Assembly (NCBI RefSeq): GCF_027359925.1
Contig: NZ_CP114767.1
Coordinates: forward strand, 2,232,001-2,296,000
Direction: 5' to 3'
Length of the DNA: 64,000 nucleotides
DNA from: Hymenobacter canadensis
GTDB lineage: Bacteria > Bacteroidota > Bacteroidia > Cytophagales > Hymenobacteraceae
Numbering within the stretch: position 1 is the stretch's first letter; each line of letters begins with the position of its first letter. Made by a program: the position numbers and the translations under genes. Positions 55,834 to 64,000 of the stretch are shown piece by piece. The notes below the pieces were generated by a model. That model saw only the letters and a list, made by a program, of their open reading frames with translations, ran no database searches and had not been told where the DNA came from.

Positions 55834-56664
55834 TTGGTCTTTCAGGCTCTCAGCTACCTTCGGTTTTTAGCACGCTCCGGCAATACCCACGGCCTGCACT
55901 CGCCCTTCGTGTTCGGGCTCTACGCCTACGTTATCAACCACAGCGGGCAGTTTGCGGCGTTTGAAGCCATTGAACAGCGACGCCAGCAACTGCTGCGTAG
56001 CCCCCAGACCATTCAGGTGCGCGACTTTGGGGCGGGCTCGCACACCGGCGCGGGCCGGCAGCGCCGCCTGCAGGACATTGCCCGCACGGCGGCCAAGCCG
56101 CGCCCACTGGCCCAGCTGCTGTTCCGGCTGGTCAACCACTTTCAGCCGCGCACCATTCTGGAGCTGGGCACCTCGCTGGGCCTCACCACCGCCTACCTGG
56201 CCGCAGCCGACTCGCGCAGCCGCGTGCTCACGTTTGAGGGCTGCCCGGCCACGGCCACCGTAGCCCGCGAAACTTTCGCCCAGCTGGAGCTGCGCAACAT
56301 CGAACTGGTGGAAGGCAACCTCGACGACACCCTCGCCCCTGCCTTGGCGGCGCTGCCGGCCCCGTTGGATTTTGCCTTCTTCGATGGCAACCACCGCTAC
56401 GAGCCGACCCTGCGCTACTTCGAGCTGTGCCTGCCCCACCGCACCGAGCGGAGCGTGTTCGTGCTCGACGATATCCATTGGTCCCGGGACATGGAGCGCG
56501 CCTGGAACGTCATCCGCAAACATCCCGAGGTGCGCCTGACCATCGACCTGTTCTTTATTGGTCTCGTGTTCTTCCGCCGCAACCAGCCCCGGCAGCACTT
56601 CCGCCTGCGCTTCAATAACACCCTGGACAAGCTGCTGGAACGCACCCGCCGCCTAGGGGCTTAG
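55834..56664 (+). CDS. Class I SAM-dependent methyltransferase
   Basis: 276 residues. SAM motif I is LELGTSLGLTTAYLA (about 109-123); FDGNHRYEPTLRYFEL is the acidic motif, as in small O-methyltransferases. N-terminal FLARSGNTHGLHSPFVFGLY is a pattern seen in Bacteroidota homologues. The only start in reach is TTG at 55834; no in-frame ATG or GTG precedes the conserved part. A repeat lies directly upstream, so the 5' end may be altered. Substrate unknown. Confidence 0.85.
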   Translation: MVFQALSYLRFLARSGNTHGLHSPFVFGLYAYVINHSGQFAAFEAIEQRRQQLLRSPQTIQVRDFGAGSHTGAGRQRRLQDIARTAAKPRPLAQLLFRLVNHFQPRTILELGTSLGLTTAYLAAADSRSRVLTFEGCPATATVARETFAQLELRNIELVEGNLDDTLAPALAALPAPLDFAFFDGNHRYEPTLRYFELCLPHRTERSVFVLDDIHWSRDMERAWNVIRKHPEVRLTIDLFFIGLVFFRRNQPRQHFRLRFNNTLDKLLERTRRLGA

Positions 56665-56666
56665 TG

Positions 56667-56720
56667 GTTGTCAGTTGTTATTTTGGATGCCCAACCGGAA
56701 ACAACTAGCAACTGACAACT
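56667..56720. repeat. Inverted repeat between convergent genes (family K)
   Basis: GTTGTCAGTTGTTA (56667-56680) pairs with AGCAACTGACAACT (56707-56720), imperfect further in. It fills the 58-bp gap between two stop codons. Confidence 0.7.
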
Positions 56721-56722
56721 CA

Positions 56723-57547
56723 TTACCGAATGGCTTCTCGGACGCGGGTCAGCTTGATGAGCAGGTCTTCCAGCTGATCGAGGGCCAGCATGTTGGCGCC
56801 GTCGGATTTGGCGGTGGCGGGCGTGGGGTGGGTTTCGATGAACAGGCCGTCGGCGCCGACGGCAATGGCGGCTTTGGCAATGGTTTCGATGAGGGCCGGC
56901 TGGCCGCCCGTGACGCCACTGCTCTGGTTGGGGCGCTGCAACGAATGGGTTACGTCCATCACCACGGGCACGCCGAATGCGCGCATGGCGGGCAGGTTGC
57001 GGAAGTCCACCACCAGGTCGGAGTAGCCGAACGAGTTGCCGCGGTCCGTGAGGATGACGTTTTCGTTGCCCGACTGGCGCACCTTGTCCACGGCAAACTG
57101 CATGGCCTCGCCGTTCAGGAACTGGCCTTTTTTCACGTTCACCACCTTGCCGGTTTTGGCGGCCGCAATCAGCAGGTCCGTCTGGCGGCACAGGAACGCC
57201 GGAATCTGCAGCACGTCTACGTACTCGGCCGCCAGCGCCGCCTCGTCCGATTCGTGAATGTCCGTCACGGTAGGCACCCCGATTTCGCGGCCCACCTTCT
57301 GCAGAATGCGCAGCGCCGTTTCGTCGCCGATGCCGGTGAACGAGTCGAGGCGGCTGCGGTTGGCCTTGCGGTAGGAGCCCTTGAAGATGTAGGGAATCTG
57401 GAGCTTGTCGGTCATGTGCTTCACCTTCTCGGCGATGCGCAGGGCCATATCCTCGCCCTCAATCACGCAGGGCCCGGCCATCAGGAAAAACTGGCCGGAG
57501 TTGGTGTTGCGGAAATGCGGCAGGACGTTGGCAAGTTGGTTGATCAT
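56723..57547 (-). CDS. kdsA: 3-Deoxy-8-phosphooctulonate synthase
   Basis: 274 residues. It condenses arabinose 5-phosphate with phosphoenolpyruvate to make KDO 8-phosphate for lipopolysaccharide. Marks: FFLMAGPCVIEGEDM, FKGSYRKANRS, TDIHESDEA, LQIPAFLCRQTDLL, DRGNSFGYSDLVVDFR, MDVTHSLQRPNQSSGVTGG and IETHPTPATAKSDG. Length normal. Its promoter lies inside a repeat. Confidence 0.96.
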   Translation of the reverse strand: MINQLANVLPHFRNTNSGQFFLMAGPCVIEGEDMALRIAEKVKHMTDKLQIPYIFKGSYRKANRSRLDSFTGIGDETALRILQKVGREIGVPTVTDIHESDEAALAAEYVDVLQIPAFLCRQTDLLIAAAKTGKVVNVKKGQFLNGEAMQFAVDKVRQSGNENVILTDRGNSFGYSDLVVDFRNLPAMRAFGVPVVMDVTHSLQRPNQSSGVTGGQPALIETIAKAAIAVGADGLFIETHPTPATAKSDGANMLALDQLEDLLIKLTRVREAIR

Positions 57548-57690
57548 GTAGCATATGCTTTAGCCTGTGCCAAGCAGCGCACAAGCAGGTGAAACAGCCG
57601 CAAAGGTAACGGAAGCCCCGGTTGCGCACCGACCGCACCCAATAAGCGCTTTCGGCGCCCTATCCGGCACAGGCTGAAGCCTATGCTACA
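57547..57690. repeat. Inverted repeat around the kdsA promoter (family I)
   Basis: Arms 57547-57571 and 57666-57690 (25 bp, two mismatches; TGTAGCAT...GCCTGTGCC). The left arm ends at the A of the kdsA ATG, the right arm reaches into the stop region of the upstream methyltransferase gene. Confidence 0.85.
57601..57608 (-). promoter_or_regulatory. -7 box candidate of kdsA
   Basis: TACCTTTG on the minus strand, exact TAnnTTTG, about 55 nt before the start. Confidence 0.5.
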
Positions 57691-58300
57691 GCACCAGCTT
57701 GCGCCGCAAACTGATGAACAGCTCCCGCCCCTGCCGGGGCCGCAGCGAGTTGGTGGCCGTGTCGAAGTGCACGAAATCAAAGTACGGCTCGAAATACGCC
57801 CGGTACTCCGCGCGCGTGCCCCCAAAGGGCGGCTCGGTAACTGGCCCGAAGTCGGTATCGAAGAGTAAGCCGGCCAGCGTGCCGCCGGGCCGGAGCAGGT
57901 GGGCGCACTGGCGGGCATAGGCGGGGCGCAGGTGCGGGTCGAGGGCGCAGAAGAACGTTTGCTCCACTATCAGGTCGTAGGGCGGCACGGCCGGCAACTC
58001 AAAAAAGTCCTGCTGCAGCAAATGAGCCGCCGGAAAGCCGGGTACGCGCTGCTGCAGGGCCGCCAGCGGCTCCGGCGCCAGATCGGCCACGAACACCTGC
58101 GAGAAGCCCAGACCATGCAGGTACTCAGCCTCGTAGGCGTTGCCGGCCCCCGGAATGAGGATACGGCGGGCATAATCGGGGTCCAGCTGATTGAAATAAT
58201 CCCGCAAAGGCGGCGTTACGGCTCCGGCATCCCAGCCAGTGCGCCCCGTGGCGTAGCGGCCGCGCCAGTAGTTTTCGTCGAAGGAAACGGCAGATTTCAT
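57686..58300 (-). CDS. Thiopurine-methyltransferase-like SAM enzyme
   Basis: 204 residues from the ATG at 58300 (an ATG five codons earlier is possible). YWRGRYATGRTGWDAG at the N-terminus and motif I ILIPGAGNAYEAEYLHGLG are typical of TPMT-like methyltransferases of Bacteroidota; EQTFFCALDP and GGTLAGLLF follow. Substrate unknown. The 3' end overlaps a repeat arm by a few bases. Confidence 0.88.
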   Translation of the reverse strand: MKSAVSFDENYWRGRYATGRTGWDAGAVTPPLRDYFNQLDPDYARRILIPGAGNAYEAEYLHGLGFSQVFVADLAPEPLAALQQRVPGFPAAHLLQQDFFELPAVPPYDLIVEQTFFCALDPHLRPAYARQCAHLLRPGGTLAGLLFDTDFGPVTEPPFGGTRAEYRAYFEPYFDFVHFDTATNSLRPRQGRELFISLRRKLVL

Positions 58301-58429
58301 AGGCGCTCCGTACATTTTGAGGCACTGCTGGCCGGCAGCAAAACCGGTTTTGTTTTAAATTTTCGTTTGTTTGTGCGTAAAGGTAACGCACGCACCGGCC
58401 CAGCCGGTCTTCATTTAACCCCGCTCGCA

Positions 58430-59377
58430 ATGGAACCAACCCAAAGCCCCGAACCCCGCAACAACAGCCGTATCCTGCTCATTGCCGCCCTGTTTCTGGT
58501 ATTGCTCGGCATCAACGGCGTATTGTACTGGATGAACCGGCAGAAAAGCGCGGAAAATGAGCAGCTCACCACGCAGGTGGCTGAAAAGGATGATCGGCTG
58601 AAAACGCAGATTTCCGAGTATGAGAAGCTGAAGGCTGATTTTGAGCGCCAGAGCCAGGAAGTGCAAAGCATGGGCCTGTCGAACGACTCGCTGGAAGCCA
58701 AGATTGCCTCCATCAACGCCGACCTGCTGAAGCTGCGCTCCTTTAAATCGAGCAGCTTCTCGGTGGCCGAGCAGCGCCGCTTCAAGGTGCGCGCCCAGAA
58801 TCTGGAGTCGCAGTTGCGCAAGAAGGACGACGAAATTGCCCAGCTGAAAGCTGACAACGAGGCGCTCTACACCGAGGCCACGACCCTGAAGGAGCGCCAG
58901 AATAAGCTCACGGACACCATTACGACCATCGCCCGCTCCAACCAGGAGCTGACCGAGAAAGTGGCCGTGGCCTCGCGCCTGCAGGCCGAAAACATTCGGG
59001 TGGGCGTGGTGAATGCCCGCAACAAGGAGAAAGACGACGACGACAATGAGTTTAAGGCTAAGCGCGTCGAGAAGATTAAAATCAGCTTCAACCTGGGCCG
59101 CAACGACGTTTCGCCAAAGGAAACCAAGCAGGTTATGCTGCGCCTGATTGAGCCCGATGGCGCGGCCCTTTACAACCTGAGCACCGGCGGCGGCACGTTC
59201 ATGATTGACGGTTCGGAAGCCTTCTACACCGCCAAGCAGGACATCGTGTACGACAACACCCGCCAGCCCGTGCAATTCCTGTATGCCAAGGGTGCCGCCT
59301 ACAAAGTCGGCCTGCACACCATCGAGCTGTACGAAGGTGGCGTGATGATCGGCAAAACGACGTTCACGCTGAAATAG
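58430..59377 (+). CDS. Membrane-anchored coiled-coil protein
   Basis: 315 residues. One transmembrane helix (about 15-36, LLIAALFLVLLGINGVLYWM), a long coiled coil (about 37-190, rich in KLK, EIAQLKADNE, LTDTITTIARSN), then a beta-rich C-terminal domain (KIKISFNLGRNDVSPKETK to GGVMIGKTTFTLK). Probably an envelope protein with its bulk in the periplasm. I do not recognise a named family. The open frame continues upstream to 57899 over the opposite-strand gene; the ATG at 58430 gives the sensible start. Confidence 0.82.
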   Translation: MEPTQSPEPRNNSRILLIAALFLVLLGINGVLYWMNRQKSAENEQLTTQVAEKDDRLKTQISEYEKLKADFERQSQEVQSMGLSNDSLEAKIASINADLLKLRSFKSSSFSVAEQRRFKVRAQNLESQLRKKDDEIAQLKADNEALYTEATTLKERQNKLTDTITTIARSNQELTEKVAVASRLQAENIRVGVVNARNKEKDDDDNEFKAKRVEKIKISFNLGRNDVSPKETKQVMLRLIEPDGAALYNLSTGGGTFMIDGSEAFYTAKQDIVYDNTRQPVQFLYAKGAAYKVGLHTIELYEGGVMIGKTTFTLK

Positions 59378-59408
59378 GCAGCCACAAGCAGCTACCACGC
59401 GTTTTTTC

Positions 59409-59440
59409 AAAAGCGCCGGTCTACGGGCCGGCGCTTTTTC
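59409..59440 (+). terminator. Terminator of the coiled-coil gene
   Basis: Arms AAAAGCGCCGG and CCGGCGCTTTTT with an 8-nt loop, about 30 nt after the stop. Confidence 0.92.
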
Positions 59441-59506
59441 GTTTCAGAAAGCGTCCGTATTCAGCCGCCGGCAACCGGCCGGTCGTGAAACTTCGCCCAT
59501 CACCCC

Positions 59507-60076
59507 ATGCCTATCCGTTGCCCCATGACGACGCCCTTTTCCCTGCAGCCCACGCTGGAAACCGACTCCCTGAGGCTGCTCCCGCTGCAGGAACCTGATT
59601 TTGCCGAGTTGTACGCCGTTGCCGCCGACCCCAGGGTGTGGGAGCAGCACCCTAACAAAGACCGATGGCAGGAGCCGGTATTCAGAAACTTCTTCGAAGG
59701 CGCCATCCAGAGTCAGGGAGCATTTAAAGTGGTAGACAAAGCCACCAATGTCACTCTGGGCAGCACCCGCCTCTACGACTATAGCACCGAAGACAACAGC
59801 CTCCTTATCGGCTACACCTTCTACGGCACCCAGTCCTGGGGCAAGGGCATCAATCTGGCCGTGAAAAGGCTGCTTCTGGACTACGCGTTTCAATTCGTGG
59901 ATACCGTCCGCTTTCACATAGGGGCTGAAAACGTACGCTCTCAGATTGCCATCCAGCGCCTGGGGGCCCGCAAAGTTGCCGAGCAGGAAGTGGCGTACTA
60001 TGGGGAGCCGGCGAAGCTGAACTTCGTGTTTGAAATCACCAAAAGAGAATGGACAGCTTATCCAGTCAGCTCGTAA
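59507..60076 (+). CDS. RimJ/RimL-type GNAT acetyltransferase
   Basis: 189 residues (an ATG at 59525, giving 183, is equally possible). The pattern LETDSLRLLPLQEPDFAEL at the start, IGYTFYGTQSWGKGINLAVKRLL at the acetyl-CoA site and NVRSQIAIQRLGARKV at the end mark the GNAT_3 branch that acetylates ribosomal or other proteins, or amino groups of small molecules. Substrate unknown. Confidence 0.9.
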   Translation: MPIRCPMTTPFSLQPTLETDSLRLLPLQEPDFAELYAVAADPRVWEQHPNKDRWQEPVFRNFFEGAIQSQGAFKVVDKATNVTLGSTRLYDYSTEDNSLLIGYTFYGTQSWGKGINLAVKRLLLDYAFQFVDTVRFHIGAENVRSQIAIQRLGARKVAEQEVAYYGEPAKLNFVFEITKREWTAYPVSS

Positions 60077-60115
60077 GTACCTGGTTATAATCAAATGCCT
60101 TACTCGTATGAACAG

Positions 60116-60152
60116 AAAAGAGCGCCGACCATCAGGTCGGCGCTCTTTTTTT
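60116..60152. terminator. Bidirectional terminator between GNAT and cphA genes
   Basis: Perfect 15-bp arms AAAAGAGCGCCGACC and GGTCGGCGCTCTTTT with a 4-nt loop, T-tract on the right and A-tract on the left. Confidence 0.93.
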
Positions 60153-60183
60153 CTGCTGCCAGAGGCAGGATGCACGGGGCAGG

Positions 60184-62814
60184 TTATTGCGCCAAAGAGG
60201 CCTCGAAATCGTCGAGCTTTTTCAGGGTGGCGGCAATATTTTCCGTGAACATCACGACTACCGAGCCGGGCTTGGCGGTGGCCAGCACGTGGTCGATGGC
60301 GTCCATCTCGTTTTCAATGTACGTAATGGGCACCTCCGGCGCGTCGAGGCGCAGGCCGCGCTCCATGATTTCGCGGAGCTGCTCGGCGGTCTTGCCGCGC
60401 AGGTCGCGGTCCTGGCGCAGCACAATCTCATCGAAGATGCGGCCGGCGATGCGCGAGAAACCCAGCGTGTCTTCGTCGCGCCGGTCGCCGAGGCCCGAGA
60501 TGACGCCGACTTTGTGAGTAGCCTCAGTGGCGTCCAGGAACTGAGCAAATTTCTCGATGCCGTGGGTGTTGTGGGCATAGTCCACAATCACCTCGAAGGT
60601 CGGGAACTTGTACACGTTCATGCGGCCCGGCGTTTTGGTAGCCGACGGCACAAACGTGCGCAGGGCCAGCTTGATATCGTCCTTGTCGAAGCCGTAGCAG
60701 TAGCAGGCCAGGGCCGCCGCCAGCGAGTTTTCAATGTTGAACGTGGCCCGGCCACCCAGCGTGATGGGGAACTCCGCGGCCCGGTCGATGCGCAGCTTGT
60801 AGCTGTTTTTGTAGATGGTGATGTAGCCTTCCTCGTACACGGCCGCCAATCCGCCGTTTTCGGCGTGCTCCCGGATGCGGGGGCTATGCTCGTTCATGCT
60901 GAACAGGGCCACCCGGCACTCCAGCTTCTCGCGCATGGCGTACACCAGGTCGTCGTCGGCGTTGAGCACAGCCCAGCCGTTTTTCCGCACGGTGCGGGGC
61001 AACACGCCTTTCACGGCGGCCATTTCCTCTACCGTGTAGATGTCGCGCATGCCCAGGTGGTCAGCCGCCACGTTGGTCACCACGGCCACGTCGCAGGTAT
61101 GGAAGCCCAGGCCCGAGCGGAGCATACCGCCGCGGGCCGTTTCCAGCACCGCGAAGTTTACGGTCGGGTCTTTCAGCACAAACTCGGCGCTCTGGCCGCC
61201 GGTGCAGTCGCCGCTTTGCAGCTGCACGCCCTGGATGTAGATGCCGTTGGTGGTGGTGTGGCCCACTTTGTAGCCTTTGGAGGCCACGATGTGCGCCAGC
61301 AGCTGCGTGGTGGTGGTTTTGCCGTTGGTGCCAGTCACGGCGAAGATGGGCACGCGGGCGGTGCTGCCCTGCGGAAACAGCATGTCTACCACCGGGGCAG
61401 CCACGTTGCGCGGCAACCCTTCCGTAGGAGAAATGTGCATCCGGAAGCCGGGGGCGGCATTCACCTCAATTACGGCACCGCGCGTCTCGTTGAGCGGAAT
61501 GGCAATGTCGGAGGTCAGCAGGTCGATGCCGCAGATGTCGAGGCCCACAATGCCAGCTACGCGCTCCGCGAGCAGCAGGTTGTAGGGATGCACGAGGTCC
61601 GTAACGTCAGTGGCGGTACCGCCGGTGCTGATGTTGGCGGTGCTCTTCAGGTACATTTCCTGGCCGGCCGGCAACACGCTGTCCAGCGTCAGCTCCTGGT
61701 TTTTCAGCAGGTCAATGGTGTGCTGGTCGGCTTTGATGCTGGTGAGCACCTTTTCGTGGCCGAAGCCGCGGCGCGGGTCTTCGTTGACTTTGTCGATCAG
61801 CTGCTGAATGGTGCTGCTGCCGTCGCCCTTCACGGCGGCCGGGGTGCGCTTGGCCACCGCAATCAGCTTGCCCGCTACCACCAGCATGCGGTAGTCGTCG
61901 CCCTGGATGAACTGCTCCACGATGACGGCGCGGGAGTATTGCTGAGCCGCCTTGAAGCCTTCCACGGCATCGTCCCAGTTCATGATGCGGATGGTAGCAC
62001 CCTTGCCGTGGTTGCCGTTGAGCGGCTTGGTCACGATGGGAAAACCCAGTTCTTCTATGGCGTCGCGGAGGCCGTCCTCCGAGTACACGGTGGTGCCGTT
62101 GGGCACGGGCACGCCCGAGTCCTTGAGCATAGCCTTAGTGCGGTTCTTATTACCGGCCACCTCCACCCCGGCGTGCGAGGTGTAGCTGGTGGTGGTGGCC
62201 CAGATGCGCTTCTGGTTTACCCCGTAGCCGAGCTGAATGATGCTGCTGTTCTTGAGCTGGATATACGGAATGTTGCGCGAAGCCGCTTCCGACACGATGC
62301 TCCATGTGCTGGGGCCAAAAAACTCCTCTTCCCGGATTTCGTGCAACTCATCCACAATGGCCTTCACGTTCACGTCGCGGCCCTCGCAGAGGTCTTCTAC
62401 CAGCTGCACGGCGGCTTCGGCAGCCATGCGGCCGGCGCGCTCTTCTTGGTAGCTGAACACCACAAACTCCACCCCTTCCTGATGCGCCGGGTACGACTTG
62501 CCCCAGTACACGGGCATGCCCGCCATGCGCTGCAGCGCCAGCGCCACGTGCTGAATTACGTGGCCCAGCGGCTCACCGTCCTGCAGCTGCTCGGCCGTGA
62601 GGGGCGGGTGCTTGTGGGCGGCTTTGCCGGCCTCGTTGGGCTGAGGCTGGCCCAGCTCAGGCAGCAGCTGCGGGAGGCGCTCCGCCAGAGCCGGAAAATT
62701 GTTCGACCAGGAGTCGGCCAATTCCTGCATATCTACTTTCAGGACAATCAGCTTGTAGTGCTTGACGGACCAAAAGCTGGGCCCGCGCATGGTGCGGAGG
62801 TCAATAATCTTCAT
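60184..62814 (-). CDS. cphA: Cyanophycin synthetase
   Basis: 876 residues. It polymerises aspartate and arginine into cyanophycin, a nitrogen store. The N-terminal domain (about 1-160) is followed by an ATP-grasp domain (PIVTKPLNGNHGKGATI; VEVNAAPGFRMH) and a Mur-ligase-like domain with the P-loop TGTNGKTTTTQ (about 488-498), VAVVTNVAADHLG and VDYAHNTHGIEKF. Length and order match CphA1. No cyanophycinase (cphB) gene lies in the window. The gene is monocistronic by spacing. Confidence 0.94.
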   Translation of the reverse strand: MKIIDLRTMRGPSFWSVKHYKLIVLKVDMQELADSWSNNFPALAERLPQLLPELGQPQPNEAGKAAHKHPPLTAEQLQDGEPLGHVIQHVALALQRMAGMPVYWGKSYPAHQEGVEFVVFSYQEERAGRMAAEAAVQLVEDLCEGRDVNVKAIVDELHEIREEEFFGPSTWSIVSEAASRNIPYIQLKNSSIIQLGYGVNQKRIWATTTSYTSHAGVEVAGNKNRTKAMLKDSGVPVPNGTTVYSEDGLRDAIEELGFPIVTKPLNGNHGKGATIRIMNWDDAVEGFKAAQQYSRAVIVEQFIQGDDYRMLVVAGKLIAVAKRTPAAVKGDGSSTIQQLIDKVNEDPRRGFGHEKVLTSIKADQHTIDLLKNQELTLDSVLPAGQEMYLKSTANISTGGTATDVTDLVHPYNLLLAERVAGIVGLDICGIDLLTSDIAIPLNETRGAVIEVNAAPGFRMHISPTEGLPRNVAAPVVDMLFPQGSTARVPIFAVTGTNGKTTTTQLLAHIVASKGYKVGHTTTNGIYIQGVQLQSGDCTGGQSAEFVLKDPTVNFAVLETARGGMLRSGLGFHTCDVAVVTNVAADHLGMRDIYTVEEMAAVKGVLPRTVRKNGWAVLNADDDLVYAMREKLECRVALFSMNEHSPRIREHAENGGLAAVYEEGYITIYKNSYKLRIDRAAEFPITLGGRATFNIENSLAAALACYCYGFDKDDIKLALRTFVPSATKTPGRMNVYKFPTFEVIVDYAHNTHGIEKFAQFLDATEATHKVGVISGLGDRRDEDTLGFSRIAGRIFDEIVLRQDRDLRGKTAEQLREIMERGLRLDAPEVPITYIENEMDAIDHVLATAKPGSVVVMFTENIAATLKKLDDFEASLAQ

Positions 62815-63061
62815 AAAAACGAAAGGGGTGGAAACAGAGTCGAGCGGGTTGTACGCTGGAGTTAAATGTAGGGATTTGAGCCTGCAATGCCAGCACCCGC
62901 CACTTTTTACCCCCGCCGCGCCCCTTTCTAGCTTACTATCAGACTATCAGTTATTTAAATTATCAAACCCGAATCCATCGCCGGATAAAAAAATGCAGCC
63001 CCCACCCGGCCCAGCCCGGACAGCTCCGCCGGAGGCCGCGCCGGATCAGGCTCCCGGCGCT
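62815..63061. other. Gap between cphA and the EamA gene
   Basis: No coding character. Contains a short AT-rich part (about 62930-62990, CTATCAGACTATCAGTTATT) that may hold the cphA promoter. No clear hairpin at the EamA 3' end. Confidence 0.4.
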
Positions 63062-63478
63062 TCACTTCAGAATCAGGACCAGCGTACCCGCCACTATCAG
63101 GCCCGCTCCCAGCCCGGTCTGCCACGTCAGCTTTTCGCCCAGAAACAGTACCGACAGCCCGATGGCCAGCGCCACGCTCAGCTTATCCACCGGCGCCACC
63201 TGCGACACATTGCCAAGCTGCAGCGCCCGGAAGTAGAAGATCCACGACAGCCCGGTAGCCAGCCCCGACAGCCCCAGAAACAGCAGATTGGTGCGGGTGA
63301 GCGTATGCACTTCGGCCAGCCCGCCGCGGAAATACACCACGCCCCAGGCCAGCACCAGCACCACCACCGTGCGCACCGCCGTAGCCAGGTTGGAGTCAAC
63401 GCCCCGAATCCCGATTTTGGCCAGCACAGCCGTCAGGGCCGCGAAAAAGGCCGATAGTAACGCATAGATCCACCACAT
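63062..63478 (-). CDS. Single-domain EamA-family transporter
   Basis: 138 residues, about five hydrophobic helices; inner membrane. A single EamA unit (MWWIYALLSAFFAALTAVLAK, GLATGLSWIFYFRALQLG, VAPVDKLSVALAIGLSVLFLGE), half the size of the common ten-helix DMT transporter, so it would work as a dimer. The substrate is unknown. Confidence 0.9.
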   Translation of the reverse strand: MWWIYALLSAFFAALTAVLAKIGIRGVDSNLATAVRTVVVLVLAWGVVYFRGGLAEVHTLTRTNLLFLGLSGLATGLSWIFYFRALQLGNVSQVAPVDKLSVALAIGLSVLFLGEKLTWQTGLGAGLIVAGTLVLILK

Positions 63479-63567
63479 GACGCCAACAAAGAAAGTCCAG
63501 AGCTTTCTACGCGGCCAACAGCCATTCGTGCAGGCGCTTCGGGCAGCAATAGGAAGGTATCTATAGT

Positions 63568-63682
63568 GGTTCTCAGGTCGGTGTCCCGTCAGTAGTCGGC
63601 TGGCTCCCCCTCTCCTTTTCGGAGAGGGGGCCGGGGGGTGAGGCGTGACGCGAGAACGAGGCGGTACACCGACCTGAGAGCC
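63568..63682. repeat. Inverted repeat enclosing family G unit, copy 2
   Basis: Outer arms 63568-63584 and 63666-63682 (GGTTCTCAGGTCGGTGT, one mismatch) enclose the G hairpin CCCCCTCTCC/GGAGAGGGGG (63606-63630) with the same flanks as the copy at 24.6 kb. Confidence 0.85.
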
Positions 63683-63729
63683 GCTCTAGCACGGATTTCT
63701 GCCCGACGCGCGGAACGGCCGTTTAGGGG

Positions 63730-64000
63730 CTATTGCAGGTTCCAGACCATGCCCATACCCATGCCGCCCCCGGGCTGCCACGTTGGCGTCAGGCTCATGC
63801 CCTTGGGCAGGCCCGGCTTGCGGCCCCAGCGGTTACGGTGCGTGAGGTAGCCCACGTGCGCCGCCAGAATCCCGAAGCCGGCCCCCGCTACCACGTCGCT
63901 CTGCCAGTGCTTGTTGTTGATCATGCGCAGGGCCGCCACGCTGGTGGCAATGGTGTAGGCGCCCACCCCGTACCACTGGCTTTTGTCGCGGAACTCGGTG
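63730..64000 (-). CDS. PAP2-family phosphatase (5' end outside window)
   Basis: The last 90 residues are visible. The pattern NNKHWQSDVVAGAGFGILAAH is the third motif of PAP2/lipid phosphatases (His in KHW, Asp in SDV), with TEFRDKSQWYG and the helix GAYTIATSVAALRM before it. Inner-membrane or periplasmic phosphatase, probably acting on undecaprenyl- or phosphatidyl-phosphates. The first two motifs lie beyond the window. Confidence 0.85.
   Translation of the reverse strand, partial: TEFRDKSQWYGVGAYTIATSVAALRMINNKHWQSDVVAGAGFGILAAHVGYLTHRNRWGRKPGLPKGMSLTPTWQPGGGMGMGMVWNLQ

Noticed and set aside
57899..58429. In-frame upstream extension of the coiled-coil gene
   Set aside because: It overlaps the methyltransferase on the other strand and gives no recognisable protein; the ATG at 58430 leads directly to a normal N-terminal membrane helix.
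60187..62865. A very long open frame (about 890 codons) on the plus strand opposite cphA, and similar long frames opposite glgB, the GH31 genes and others
   Set aside because: High GC and biased codons keep the antisense frame open. The predicted chains are rich in Ala, Val, Gly and His with no domain pattern, while the opposite strand encodes complete enzymes.

Overview
The window looks like chromosomal DNA of a high-GC member of the Bacteroidota, most like Hymenobacter or a close relative in the Cytophagales. The reasons are C-terminal sorting domains of the type IX secretion system on large exported proteins, promoter-like TAnnTTTG boxes upstream of many genes, almost no Shine-Dalgarno sequences, families typical of the phylum (DUF5683, DUF6438, DUF983, membrane-anchored AraC regulators), and the order parA-parB-DUF5683-dapB-lepB. 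I found 50 coding genes, two of them cut by the window ends. I found no tRNA, rRNA, CRISPR array, prophage or transposase gene.

From 1 to about 27 kb the content is accessory and rich in alpha-glucan enzymes. It holds a fasciclin lipoprotein (cut), an outer-membrane barrel-like protein, a secreted M12B-like metalloprotease, a cytosolic GH31 glucosidase, a degenerate glycosyltransferase, a GlgB branching enzyme, gamma-glutamyltransferase, two 113-residue paralogues, a secreted GH31 enzyme, YceI, two AraC-type regulators, and a tandem pair of GH13 amylase-like enzymes (one lipoprotein, one cytosolic). From 26 to 39 kb come an N-acyl-D-amino-acid deacylase, an aldo/keto reductase, a fucose-permease-type transporter, a sialate O-acetylesterase, several small enzymes, a SerB-SerA fusion and a polytopic membrane protein.

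From 38 to 64 kb housekeeping genes dominate: PBP4/DacB, CTP synthase, YidC, a peptide-binding lipoprotein, a UPF0173 hydrolase, ParA/ParB, DUF5683, DapB, signal peptidase I, uracil-DNA glycosylase, ApaG, KdsA, methyltransferases, cyanophycin synthetase, an EamA transporter and a PAP2-family protein (cut).

The most striking feature is between the genes. Almost every gap longer than about 90 bp, and all ten gaps between convergent genes, holds an inverted repeat or hairpin. At least six unrelated repeat families have arms that are themselves palindromes and lie as inverted pairs around a short spacer, a REPIN-like layout. Several begin or end inside stop codons, one encodes the last residues of a regulator, and one encloses the kdsA promoter. 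Other points worth follow-up are a start codon buried in an 18-bp hairpin, split parS-like half-sites upstream of parB, the SerB-SerA fusion, the pseudo-glycosyltransferase and the 113-residue paralogue pair.
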